Assembly (NCBI GenBank): GCA_964390005.1
Contig: CAYMGM010000002.1
Location: forward strand, 186,001 to 250,000
Source: CAYMGM01 sp964390005
GTDB taxonomy: Bacteria > Pseudomonadota > Alphaproteobacteria > UBA9219
DNA: 64,000 nucleotides
Reading direction: 5' to 3'
The translations under genes and the position numbers were made by a program. A model generated the notes under the pieces. The model made no database searches. It was not told the origin of the DNA and was given only the letters and a program-made list of their open reading frames with translations. Below, in pieces: positions 43,701 to 51,662 of this stretch (the first letter of the stretch is position 1; each line of letters starts with the position of its first letter).

Positions 43701-44426
43701 TCAGGGCTGCCCTAAAGAACGCCCGCCAAGCCACGAAGCCGTTTGTGGATCCGCGCGTAGCACGCGCTCAAGAAGAGCACTTTGACGCGCAGCCTTGGCT
43801 AAGGCTTCAACATCCTTTGGCCTGCGCTTCCAGCTTACGCGCAATTGATTGTCAACCAGATCACGCATCCCCTGATCCATCTTACCGTAAAACGATAACG
43901 CAAGCCCCAACCGCGGCAACATCAAAGCCGGTTCATAAGGCGCCGTCATCATCTCCATGTTCAATGCGCGGATTGTCTCTTCAGAAGGGGCGCCGCTCAG
44001 GGCCATCAGAAATGCATAGCGCGCCCAGCCATATGTATCGGCAGGCGATAAAGTCAGCGCTATTTTCTGTTCGACGATCGCCTCTTGCAAAAGCTGTTTA
44101 ACCAGGTCCGGTTGAACGTCTTTGTTTTGAGCCGCTTGCAAACGCGCCATGGCAAGTTCGTTATAAATAACGGACGAATGAAAGCCATAGCCCTCGGCGG
44201 CCACGCGTGCGCGTGAGGCCAAAAGAAGGGCCAAATCGGTTGTCGAAACGGGACGGCCTTCCGCCAAAGCCGCACGCGTTGAATCGCCCCATAAAAGTTG
44301 CAGCCGCGCACGCGCTGCTGGCGCAGACAACCCTAATAAAAGAAGGCTCACCAGGGCCGCAAAGAGAAAAAGCCAAGCCTTATCGCCCAAGGCACCACGC
44401 GAAAGAGAAAGGGACGACGCGCGCAT
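43701..44426 (-). CDS. Unknown membrane-anchored protein in the export block, 241 aa
   Basis: The N-terminus has one hydrophobic helix (about residues 16-36) followed by a long soluble, helical region with short repeat-like helices (for example RLQAAQNKDVQPDLVKQLL and DTYGWARYAFLMALSG) that recall TPR or Sel1 folds. The N-terminal helix is uncleaved or a signal anchor, so the protein probably faces the periplasm. Its ATG overlaps the stop of the polysaccharide export gene (TGATG), so translation is coupled and a role in the same envelope process is likely. I recognise no family. Confidence 0.6.
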   Translation of the reverse strand: MRASSLSLSRGALGDKAWLFLFAALVSLLLLGLSAPAARARLQLLWGDSTRAALAEGRPVSTTDLALLLASRARVAAEGYGFHSSVIYNELAMARLQAAQNKDVQPDLVKQLLQEAIVEQKIALTLSPADTYGWARYAFLMALSGAPSEETIRALNMEMMTAPYEPALMLPRLGLALSFYGKMDQGMRDLVDNQLRVSWKRRPKDVEALAKAARQSALLERVLRADPQTASWLGGRSLGQP

Positions 44427-45193
44427 CAGAAGAAACGCTCGGGCACGCGGATGATATCACCGGGCTTGACCATCGCCTCTTCCTTGATGCGCTCTTCCTT
44501 TTTGCTGGGATCGTTGGCATGCGTCACATGGACATCCGAACGGTCCGCGCGATAGGTATACCCCCCGGCCAAAGCGACCGCATTCAAAATGGTCATCCCA
44601 TTAACATAAGGATAGCTACCGGGCTTTGCGACTTCTCCCAAGATAAAAAACGGTCTGTAATTGGTGATTTGCGCACTGACACGCGGATTTTGTAAATAAC
44701 CATCCGCCAGACGAGAAGCGGCCGCTTTTTCAAATTCGTGCAGCCCCAAATTCAGCGCCGGAACCTCACCGACCAGCGGCAGCGCCACGGTCCCCGTGCT
44801 GCTGACCTCATATTCGCCTGACAGATCCGGCTCGCCATAAACGGTCACGCGCAGCTTATCGCCGACCCCCAGTCGATAGCCTTCATCGACAGCGGCCTGT
44901 GCTGCGGTCGCCCCTTGAACGGGCAAAGATGATGTTGGCGTTGCAACCGCCGACGTCGCGGGCAAAGCAACAGCCGGTGAAGGTGACGCAACAGTCGCCG
45001 ACGAATCGCTTGGAAGCATCGGCTGCGTTGGGGAGGCTTGAGGCATCTCAACCGTTCCCAAAGCGCCGCTGCTGATGCGGGCCCCTGCCGGGACGCCAAC
45101 ATTAGCTTGCGCCGATGAGGCGGTTATCACAAGCCCCGTCCACGCGAAAAAAGCGGCGCAAAGAAAGAAATGTTTTGCCATGACGATCTTCAC
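44426..45193 (-). CDS. Polysaccharide biosynthesis/export protein (Wza-like)
   Basis: The 255-residue protein belongs to the polysaccharide export family that forms the outer-membrane secretion channel for capsules or exopolysaccharides. It has an N-terminal signal peptide ending near ASSAQA, a low-complexity Pro/Ser/Ala linker, the Poly_export domain (about YRLGVGDKLRVTVYGEPDLSG) and a SLBB domain (about RPFFILGEVAKPGSYP to LAGGYTYRA). I choose the GTG at 45193, which has AAAGGGA six nt upstream; an ATG four codons later is an alternative. It is shorter than E. coli Wza, and no Wzc-type chain-length regulator is nearby. No lipobox is visible. Confidence 0.85.
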   Translation of the reverse strand: MKIVMAKHFFLCAAFFAWTGLVITASSAQANVGVPAGARISSGALGTVEMPQASPTQPMLPSDSSATVASPSPAVALPATSAVATPTSSLPVQGATAAQAAVDEGYRLGVGDKLRVTVYGEPDLSGEYEVSSTGTVALPLVGEVPALNLGLHEFEKAAASRLADGYLQNPRVSAQITNYRPFFILGEVAKPGSYPYVNGMTILNAVALAGGYTYRADRSDVHVTHANDPSKKEERIKEEAMVKPGDIIRVPERFF

Positions 45194-45220
45194 GTTTTGT
45201 CCCTTTCCAGTATCGCGGTT

Positions 45221-45238
45221 ACAAGGCCTGGGCCTTGT
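45221..45238 (-). promoter_or_regulatory. Perfect hairpin in the leader of the export gene
   Basis: ACAAGGCC and GGCCTTGT flank a 2-nt gap. On the minus strand it lies 28 nt before the GTG at 45193; on the plus strand it is followed by a short T run. It could affect translation or termination between the barrel and export genes. Confidence 0.35.
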
Positions 45239-45354
45239 TCTTTTTAGAGAAGTCCCCAAGGCCACCCCTTGAAGAGCCCTCACGCGCCCCAAGGTTTAGA
45301 GCCTCGGAAAGCGCGTGGGTCTCGTTGAAAGAAGAGCGTATTCCCCTTCTTCTA

Positions 45355-46698
45355 TTACATCCGCATGCCAAGACGCAGCGAAGCCAGATGACGTCCATAC
45401 TCGACATTGTCTTCGTTCGAGTTGCGGCGTGTCCAGTTATACACCAAATCGGTGTAGAAGTTGCGGTTGATCAGGTAACGTACGCCACCGCCCGTTGAAT
45501 AGACGGTATCCATACGCGTTCCCTCGCCTTGGAAGTCGTCGCGGGTCATGCTGAAGTCGCCTTCGACCAAGACATTGCGCAACAGTTCATGCGTGACTGT
45601 GGCTGAACCGCCGGTCGCGATATAGCTGTTATAGGTCGACAATGTCGTCGTTTCGATCGTGCGGTTGACTTCGAAAACAACCGATGTCAGCCCCGTCACG
45701 TTCCATTCCAAACGTCCGCCCAAAACAGGCGTTGTCACGTCGTCATGCAAAACGGTGTGATCAAACCCTTCCGAAAGCCAGCCAGCAAACAGATCCAACG
45801 ATGTGATGCCGCCGAAATCGAACGTGGTACCGACCAACGTTTTATAGCCCTGCGACGACGCTTGATTGCTTTCGTCGAAATCGCGCCAATGGTAACCGGC
45901 CTTAACATACGGCATAAAGTTCGGCGACACGCTGTAGCCAACCTTCGTACCGATTTCATGTTCGTTACGGTTACGATAGCTTTGATCAATTTTGCCTGTC
46001 GGCGACGGCGTATCGTTATAGTCATAACGACGATAATCGTAATCAGCCGACAAGCTAACCTTGCCGACGCCGCGGAAATACGACACGCCAGCCTTGCCCA
46101 TGTTAAACGTGGTAGGTTCCGAGCCGTTTCCGTTGATGGCATCGGGCGACCAACGCGCTTCGGTCAAGTGCTGATAACCAGCGCGCGCCGAAAGCCAATG
46201 CTTGTTCCCGAAGTCATAACGCCCTGACGCATCGGCAACGGCGTTCTGATAATTCTCTTTGGTGTGGTCCGAATAGAAATTGATGTCGCCAAAGGCCGTG
46301 ACGGCAACAGCATGACGCCCCCAGTTCGAAAAAGCGCTCATCACCGGGCGAACCGAATGAATGAAATCCGTTTTTTCGTTGCTGCTTGTGGCATACACGT
46401 TCGAATCAAAGTTTTCGCCGACTTCTAACGACGGAAACAAAGCGAAAGACCCAACATCAATCGGCACGGGATCATAATCAGGCCGCGGATGATCCAGAAC
46501 CATTTCGGCGCGTTCCGGGCGATCGTTTTTCAAATAAACCGGATCCTGCAATTGAACTGAACCATCAGGATTCGGGCGACCGCCAAACATACCTTCTGGA
46601 CCATAGGCCAAAGCCGCTGGCGCAGAAGCAGCCAAAAGAACAGCCACTGTTAGAGCCGAAACTGTTGCGCGATGAAGAGACTTCCTTGAAACAAACAT
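45355..46698 (-). CDS. Outer-membrane beta-barrel protein of the export block
   Basis: The 447-residue protein has a signal peptide cleaved near residue 31 (APAALA) and a mature part with alternating aromatic and polar residues typical of barrel strands, such as HWLSARAGYQHLTEARW and LSADYDYRRYDY. It resembles BBP2-type barrels that accompany exopolysaccharide export genes. An N-terminal segment of about 70 residues with YGPEGMFGG and FALFPSLEVGENFDSNVYA precedes the barrel. The ATG follows GGTGAGG. It lies between the small secreted protein genes and the Wza-like gene, all in one direction. Ligand and specificity are unknown. Confidence 0.72.
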   Translation of the reverse strand: MFVSRKSLHRATVSALTVAVLLAASAPAALAYGPEGMFGGRPNPDGSVQLQDPVYLKNDRPERAEMVLDHPRPDYDPVPIDVGSFALFPSLEVGENFDSNVYATSSNEKTDFIHSVRPVMSAFSNWGRHAVAVTAFGDINFYSDHTKENYQNAVADASGRYDFGNKHWLSARAGYQHLTEARWSPDAINGNGSEPTTFNMGKAGVSYFRGVGKVSLSADYDYRRYDYNDTPSPTGKIDQSYRNRNEHEIGTKVGYSVSPNFMPYVKAGYHWRDFDESNQASSQGYKTLVGTTFDFGGITSLDLFAGWLSEGFDHTVLHDDVTTPVLGGRLEWNVTGLTSVVFEVNRTIETTTLSTYNSYIATGGSATVTHELLRNVLVEGDFSMTRDDFQGEGTRMDTVYSTGGGVRYLINRNFYTDLVYNWTRRNSNEDNVEYGRHLASLRLGMRM

Positions 46699-46734
46699 GA
46701 CAGAACCTCACCTTAAAAATATAGACGTTTAAAA

Positions 46735-47019
46735 TTACTCGGCGCTAGGCGGCGGCGGCGGGCAGCAAGGCGGTGTCGAGATGACCACCGTGGTAGAAGA
46801 GTTGCCAAAGTTCGAAAGCGAAACCTGCGAGCTGGAAGACGCTGTCGCCGACGAAGATGACGAGGATGTCACCGTTGTCGTTCCCGTGCCGTTAGAGGAA
46901 GACGACGAAACGATGGTGTAGGTCCGCGCCGAAGCAGCCCCCATCATCGCCAACGAAACAAGCGCGGCGATCGCAAAAGAACGCAGGACAGGAGAGAAAG
47001 ATGTCGTTGACAGTGTCAT
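46735..47019 (-). CDS. Small Ser-rich secreted protein, 94 aa
   Basis: A signal peptide (MTLSTTSFSPVLRSFAIAALVSL with cleavage near ASA) precedes a low-complexity stretch of mostly Ser and Thr. The protein ends with PPCCPPPPPSAE. I use the ATG at 47019, which has AAAGGAG six nt upstream; an earlier ATG at 47037 lacks one. The last residues match those of the upstream secreted protein (PPxxPPxPxSAE pattern). It lies between that gene (35 nt upstream) and the outer-membrane barrel gene (36 nt downstream), so it belongs to the same operon. Its Ser-rich body suggests an extended, possibly glycosylated, surface peptide; that is inference. Confidence 0.6.
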   Translation of the reverse strand: MTLSTTSFSPVLRSFAIAALVSLAMMGAASARTYTIVSSSSSNGTGTTTVTSSSSSSATASSSSQVSLSNFGNSSTTVVISTPPCCPPPPPSAE

Positions 47020-47054
47020 GGCGAAACTCCTTTTCAAAAGTTAATAGCGTCGCA

Positions 47055-47618
47055 TCATTCGGCGCTTGTGGGTCGAGGGGGATCAAACGGGGGTTGGATA
47101 AGCGTATTGAACGGCAACCCCGGCGCCATAAGGCCCGGCAGCTGAGCAAACTCGGCGTCTTCACCGCTTTGAGCTTCTTCAAAAGCCTGTTCGCACAAAT
47201 TGGGGTTCCCCGCCGAGATCACGACCGGCGACTTGGCAAATTGCTCGGCCACCGTTTGAACCGTCGCATAGAACGGCTTTTTCTTCATCTCGGGCGTCAC
47301 GGCTTTGACGATCTGACGCACCGTATCGCAAACAGGCGGCACACCCGGTGGCGTTAAATCATCGGCATATTTACCGGCCAAAGTCATCAGTTGGGCCGCA
47401 TAATCGGGATCTTTGATCATACGTGCGCGAACCTCGTCCAAAATGGACTTGATTTCCTTGTCCTTTGGATCGTTATGTTCGCTCAACAGAGCATCGGCCT
47501 GCATCAAATTTTTATTATTGATGGCGGACAGAACATTGCCAACCTCGTGATCAGCCAAGGCAGGACCATTCGCCAAAAGGGCGGTCGCGCACAAAGCAAG
47601 CATAAGGCGTTTTTTCAT
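47055..47618 (-). CDS. Secreted protein, 187 aa
   Basis: The product has a clear signal peptide (cleaved near ANGPALA-D). The mature domain (about residues 23-160) is helical with two conserved-looking cysteines (PPVCDTV and PNLCEQA) that could form a disulphide. It ends in a Pro-rich tail PPFDPPRPTSAE that resembles the end of the next gene's product. GGAGG precedes the ATG. I recognise no family. It starts the operon that continues with the Ser-rich peptide, the barrel and the Wza-like gene. Confidence 0.65.
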   Translation of the reverse strand: MKKRLMLALCATALLANGPALADHEVGNVLSAINNKNLMQADALLSEHNDPKDKEIKSILDEVRARMIKDPDYAAQLMTLAGKYADDLTPPGVPPVCDTVRQIVKAVTPEMKKKPFYATVQTVAEQFAKSPVVISAGNPNLCEQAFEEAQSGEDAEFAQLPGLMAPGLPFNTLIQPPFDPPRPTSAE

Positions 47619-47774
47619 AGAAGCCTCCGTAAAATGGCTTTCAACTATCGCTTTCTAACACTCTTTAGACTTTTTTAACTTATTGTGCGAGTCTTTTTTG
47701 TTTTCTTGCAACGAAAAAGGCGCGGCGGTGTGTAATCTTTGCAACGGCTTGGATTTCAAACGTCCAGACGCAGA

Positions 47775-47799
47775 AAGGGGGAGCTTTTGGCTCCCCCTT
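47775..47799 (-). terminator. Hairpin after the HExxH gene
   Basis: AAGGGGGAGC (47775-47784) and GCTCCCCCTT (47790-47799) form a perfect 10-bp stem. On the minus strand it lies just after the stop at 47853 and is followed by TTTC rather than a full T run. It separates that gene from the secreted-protein operon. Confidence 0.55.
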
Positions 47800-47852
47800 C
47801 CCTGCGATGAAACTTTTATATCTTTGTTTTAACGGCCTCTTGGCCTCTTTCC

Positions 47853-48383
47853 TTAACGCCCAGCCTGCGCCAAGGCCACGGTTGTTTGGTCTTCGTCTTC
47901 GCCACAAGAGGCCATACGATCAATCCACGAAGCCCGCGCAAATCCCACATGGCCACGTTCTTCTAACCATTTGTTTTGCAGTGTATAAGCCATACGTTCA
48001 CGCGCATCGGGGCACTTCCAGTTGGCTTGCTTGATAAAAACCTGCGCATGATGCACCAATTCATGAACTAACAAACTCACCTGCACCGGATCTTCAGGAT
48101 CCCACGTCGCGCTATCCAGAATCACCCGGCCACTCATATACACGGACCGCGGACGCCCAACATATTGCCCATCTAAACGAGCCAACAAAGTGCGGAATTC
48201 GCTGTGGCTCACAATCACCTTCGGCAAGAAAGGCACTTGGATCCCCGTCTGCCCCTGGATCCACTGCATCAAGGGCAAGATCGTCGAGGCCGGAAGAACG
48301 GTGCCGTCCTCTAAACGGGCCTGAGCCGGGGTGGCTCCCATCAGAAACGCTAAAAAGCAAAAGCTGTAAAAAATCTTTTTCAT
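47853..48383 (-). CDS. Secreted HExxH-motif protein, 176 aa
   Basis: The protein has a signal peptide (MKKIFYSFCFLAFLMG with cleavage near AQA) and a central LVHELVHHAQ motif with the zinc-ligand pair H107 and H111 and the catalytic-type E108. A downstream acidic helix (YTLQNKWLEERG) could supply the third ligand. The size and layout fit a small periplasmic or secreted metalloprotease-like family of unknown substrate. Two Cys (KCPDAR and ASCGEDED) may form a disulphide. I choose the ATG at 48383; a GTG four codons earlier is open. AT-rich DNA upstream (48420-48500) probably carries its promoter. Confidence 0.6.
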   Translation of the reverse strand: MKKIFYSFCFLAFLMGATPAQARLEDGTVLPASTILPLMQWIQGQTGIQVPFLPKVIVSHSEFRTLLARLDGQYVGRPRSVYMSGRVILDSATWDPEDPVQVSLLVHELVHHAQVFIKQANWKCPDARERMAYTLQNKWLEERGHVGFARASWIDRMASCGEDEDQTTVALAQAGR

Positions 48384-48543
48384 CGCAATCACCACAAGTT
48401 CTTTGTGATGATTTTACGATACCAGCTTAGCCCTAATCGGTGCTTAATTATTGATATAATTAGATATTTTAGCTTTTATCTTAAATTTTATCTATCCAGC
48501 TTTTCCGCCGTTTTTGGTTAAATACTTTCAACCACATTTACTT

Positions 48544-49134
48544 TCATGCGATTTTTTTCGAATTTTGTTCATAAGCAACGGAAGAAAGGGTTTCTTTAAC
48601 CCGCGCAGGAACCCCTACGGCCAACGCGCCTTCGGGGACCGAATCAAGGACAACGGCCCCCGCACCGATCTGAGCCCCGCTGCCAATGGTGATTCCCCCC
48701 AAAAGAATCGCGCCTGCTCCCACGTAAACATCATCACCAAGCGAGGGAAAGGCACTTGGCAAGAAAGAATTGGCGGTGCGATCCCGTACACCTAGCGTCA
48801 CGTTTTGTAACAGCGTCACGTGCGCACCGATACGCGCCGCGCCGATAACAACACCAACGGGATGTGGCAAATGAAGCCCAGGCCCGATGACGGCGGTCGG
48901 GTCAATATCGCAAGCATGAAGAACGGTATTCAGGCGCGTCAGAAAATGAGCAACCCCGCGCGAGACACGCCCGCCACGCCGCATAAAAGCCGACGCCAAA
49001 CGATAAAGAAAAACGGCACAAAAGGCGCTGCGAGACAAGAAAGAGCCGATCAAGGTCCCCAGACCTGCCGCAGACATGTCTTCATGTCTCGCGACGGAGA
49101 GATCTTGACGCCACGCTTCTCGAAAAGATGTCAT
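48544..49134 (-). CDS. Left-handed beta-helix acetyltransferase (serine O-acetyltransferase-like)
   Basis: The 196-residue protein has an N-terminal helical domain and a hexapeptide-repeat left-handed beta-helix (about residues 80-178, DPTAVIGPGLHLPHPVGVVIG onward). It is closest to the serine O-acetyltransferase style, with a likely catalytic His in LPHPVGVVIG (H91). Such enzymes acetylate serine, or in envelope operons sugars or polysaccharides; this gene is last in an operon with a peptidase and regulator, so a cell-surface substrate is as likely as cysteine synthesis. I use the ATG at 49134, which has GGAGGG seven nt upstream; a longer start at 49164 overlaps the upstream gene. Confidence 0.75.
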   Translation of the reverse strand: MTSFREAWRQDLSVARHEDMSAAGLGTLIGSFLSRSAFCAVFLYRLASAFMRRGGRVSRGVAHFLTRLNTVLHACDIDPTAVIGPGLHLPHPVGVVIGAARIGAHVTLLQNVTLGVRDRTANSFLPSAFPSLGDDVYVGAGAILLGGITIGSGAQIGAGAVVLDSVPEGALAVGVPARVKETLSSVAYEQNSKKIA

Positions 49135-49148
49135 CTTATCGCCCTCCC

Positions 49149-49799
49149 CTATTTTGTTGCCCAAGAGCGGATGTTGCCAATATCCACATGAACATGATTG
49201 TCCGAAGGATAAAAGGAAACACCGCCACGCTGCATTGTTTTCGCGATTTCGGCCAGCGCGCCGCCACTGACGCCTTGAACCCTAAAATCGACGGCATAGC
49301 CGTACATATGCAAACTTTCCTTAGCCACTTGTCCATTGGTGGCGCGCAGCGTTTCATTGGTCGCGCGCGAACGATAGCCCGATAAAATATCAAACGTGAC
49401 TGTCGCTGGCAAGGACAGACGATTCCGAATATCCACCAAAAAATCGATAAGTTCAGGATCGATCGGCCCAATTTCGTTCGTATGACGATCGCGCATCAAC
49501 GCACGAATCTTGTGCATCGCCGTAGGATCGTAATCGCCATCGTGATAATAAGTTAAAGATATTTTCTCTTTCGTGCGCGTATAAGCCAAAACGATAAAAC
49601 GCTTTTCCAACGGATCGGGCCGCGTCTTTTGTCCGCCATGCTGCTTAACTAATTTACCTGCATAAGGTTTGCCGGACGCGGGCGTCTTGCCCCGCCCGCC
49701 CGTGCAAGCCCCCAGTCCGATAGCGACAAAGGCCAGCAAAAAAAGCGTCAGAACAAGACGCACCGTCGGGTGCGCCTTTTTCTCGGGCTTTTTTCTCAT
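49149..49799 (-). CDS. DUF882/M15-like murein peptidase, lipoprotein
   Basis: The 216-residue protein begins with a lipoprotein signal and lipobox GAC (Cys32). The C-terminal domain has the YcbK/DUF882-type M15 pattern: zinc ligands H164 and D171 in SLHMYGYAVDF and H204 in HVHVD, with the characteristic SGYRS. It likely cleaves peptidoglycan cross-links or edits the wall from the outer face of the membrane. The mature N-terminal 60 residues form a basic linker. Its start overlaps the stop of the preceding regulator gene by 4 nt (ATGA). Confidence 0.82.
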   Translation of the reverse strand: MRKKPEKKAHPTVRLVLTLFLLAFVAIGLGACTGGRGKTPASGKPYAGKLVKQHGGQKTRPDPLEKRFIVLAYTRTKEKISLTYYHDGDYDPTAMHKIRALMRDRHTNEIGPIDPELIDFLVDIRNRLSLPATVTFDILSGYRSRATNETLRATNGQVAKESLHMYGYAVDFRVQGVSGGALAEIAKTMQRGGVSFYPSDNHVHVDIGNIRSWATK

Positions 49800-50521
49800 G
49801 CCCCATTCCCCGCCGTCGCGCCCAGACTGATCCGTCCCCCTTCGACGACAATGGGGTCCGCCGCACCCGCAAAACCAACCTCGATCAGTTTACGGCGCAA
49901 CCGGTACAGGTGCGTCTCAAGCGTATGTGTCTCAAGTCCACCCTCATAGCCCCAAACATCGGCCAACAGAACGTCTTTGGACACGGCCCCGCCCGCGCGG
50001 CCCAAATACGCCAGTAAAGCGGCCTCTTTATCTGTCAAAAGGACCATCGCCTCACGCCCCTTGGCACGCAGGCAGCGGTTACGCCCGTCCAGCTGCCAAG
50101 CAGGCCATTCGGCGCGCGCATCCGAAAGACGTTTACGCATCGCCAAAATACTGACAAGGCGCTGACGCAAAAAACCAAGACGAAAAGGTTTCTCAAGCGT
50201 TTCGTCGACGCCTTCATCGCTGTCGGCACCGGCCCCCAACATCATGACAAAGGGGGCGGGATCGCAAGCGGCCAATAAAGACCGCAAGCCTTCAAGCGAT
50301 GTTTGATGATCCCACAGAACAAGGGCCGGAAGCGTATCGGCACAGGCCGCCGCCGCCGCTTTGGAATCAGACCAAAACGAAAAGGAAGCCATATCCCCCA
50401 TTGTCTGCATCAAGACGCGCGACAAGGCATCGGCAAGGCCAACCCCATAAAGGGTCACGTCTGCCTTGGCGGCCTTTGGCGTCGCATCGGTGCTGCCAAG
50501 GCTCCGTGCCAGATCGTTCAA
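49796..50521 (-). CDS. OmpR-like winged-helix regulator with atypical receiver
   Basis: The 241-residue protein has a degenerate receiver-like N-terminal half (for example LPALVLWDHQ in place of the phospho-Asp strand, and an EKPF segment) and a C-terminal OmpR/PhoB winged helix with VLLTDKEAALLAYLGRAGGAVSKDVLLADVW and the recognition helix THTLETHLYRLRRKL. I choose the TTG at 50521, preceded by GGAAAGGAAG; a frame open to 50632 would overlap the aldolase gene. No partner histidine kinase is adjacent. With the acidic pocket altered, it may work without phosphorylation. It sits between fba and the M15-like gene. Confidence 0.72.
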   Translation of the reverse strand: MNDLARSLGSTDATPKAAKADVTLYGVGLADALSRVLMQTMGDMASFSFWSDSKAAAAACADTLPALVLWDHQTSLEGLRSLLAACDPAPFVMMLGAGADSDEGVDETLEKPFRLGFLRQRLVSILAMRKRLSDARAEWPAWQLDGRNRCLRAKGREAMVLLTDKEAALLAYLGRAGGAVSKDVLLADVWGYEGGLETHTLETHLYRLRRKLIEVGFAGAADPIVVEGGRISLGATAGNGA

Positions 50522-50559
50522 GGGCGCTTCCTTTCCGTTCTTTATCGTCAGGCGAAGGT

Positions 50560-51486
50560 TTAAGCCGCGCCGTAGATCTTGATCAACGCGTCGAGAAGCT
50601 TCAGCGCTTCTTGACGCGGCCGCTGGAAGCAATTGCGGCCAATGATCGAGCCATTGCCGCCGCCAGCGGCGATGGCGCGCGCATCGTCAAAAACACTGTT
50701 TTCATCTTTGGCCGCGCCGCCCGAGAAAATAACGATACGGCGACCGTCAAAGCAGCATTGCATGACGTGACGTACGCGATCGGGCAACGTTCCAATCGCG
50801 ACTTTTTGCGCTTCGTAAACTTTTTTCGCATCCTTGTTTTCAAGATGCGCGGACGGCAACTTCACTTTGATGATGTGGGCCCCAAGAAGAGCCGCCATGT
50901 GCGCACCATACGAAATAACATCGACGGCCAGTTCGCCTTCTTTGCTCAGATCGCCGCCGCGCGGATAAGACCAAACGACAACGGCCAAACCTTTGGCCTT
51001 GGCTTCACGCGTCAAATCGCGCAGTTCTTCAAACTGCTTATACATCGCATCCGATCCGGGATAGATCGTAAAGCCGATGGCCGAGCACCCCAAACGCAAG
51101 GCATCGTCGACACTGGCCGTCACAGCTTGATCGGGCGCTTCTTTGTCGCGCGACAGGCTGTTGGCGCTGTTGACCTTTAAAATGGTCGGGATAGCGCCCG
51201 CAAACGTATCGGCTCCAGCCGAAAGCGGCCCCAGCGGCGCGGCATAAGCATTAAGCCCCGCTTCGATCGCCAGTTTGTAATGATAATGGGGATCATAGGC
51301 GTCAGGGTTCATCGCAAAACTGCGCGCTGGGCCATGTTCGAACCCCTGATCGACAGGCAAAATCACCATTTTGCCCGTGCCACCCAAACGGCCTGCCATT
51401 AGCATGCGAGCCAGATTCGCTTTGGTTCCCGCTGTTTCGCCTTCATATCCCGCCAAAATAGCGCGCACACGCTCTGTCAAAGCCAT
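50560..51486 (-). CDS. Class I fructose-bisphosphate aldolase
   Basis: The 308-residue enzyme is of the FbaB/DhnA-type class I aldolase, which uses a Schiff-base lysine. It cleaves fructose 1,6-bisphosphate in glycolysis and reforms it in gluconeogenesis. The ILPVDQGFEHGP opening, GLAVVVWSYPRG and the lysine segment IIKVKLPS (about 205-212) match the family, as does the late FSGGAAKDE phosphate-binding region. GGGAG precedes the ATG. The stop is 39 nt before the regulator's start, and the four genes fba-regulator-peptidase-acetyltransferase form one directional run. Confidence 0.9.
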   Translation of the reverse strand: MALTERVRAILAGYEGETAGTKANLARMLMAGRLGGTGKMVILPVDQGFEHGPARSFAMNPDAYDPHYHYKLAIEAGLNAYAAPLGPLSAGADTFAGAIPTILKVNSANSLSRDKEAPDQAVTASVDDALRLGCSAIGFTIYPGSDAMYKQFEELRDLTREAKAKGLAVVVWSYPRGGDLSKEGELAVDVISYGAHMAALLGAHIIKVKLPSAHLENKDAKKVYEAQKVAIGTLPDRVRHVMQCCFDGRRIVIFSGGAAKDENSVFDDARAIAAGGGNGSIIGRNCFQRPRQEALKLLDALIKIYGAA

Positions 51487-51662
51487 TTGTCATCTCCCCT
51501 TGCTCTCAAACGACGCCCGTCACGGGCAAAAAACCATCTCTCTTTTAGTTCATTTTCATCTTCTTTTGAACGAAAAAAGAGGGCATAGGATCGGCTCTTG
51601 CTCCCTTAACCTTTCTTTGATTTAATTCTGCGCGTCCGACCTATCTCCAAGAAAGTCTTGCC

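Noticed and set aside
45281..45317. Imperfect hairpin CACGCGC/GCGCGTG after the barrel gene
   Set aside because: The loop is long and no T run follows on the minus strand, so I do not call it a terminator.
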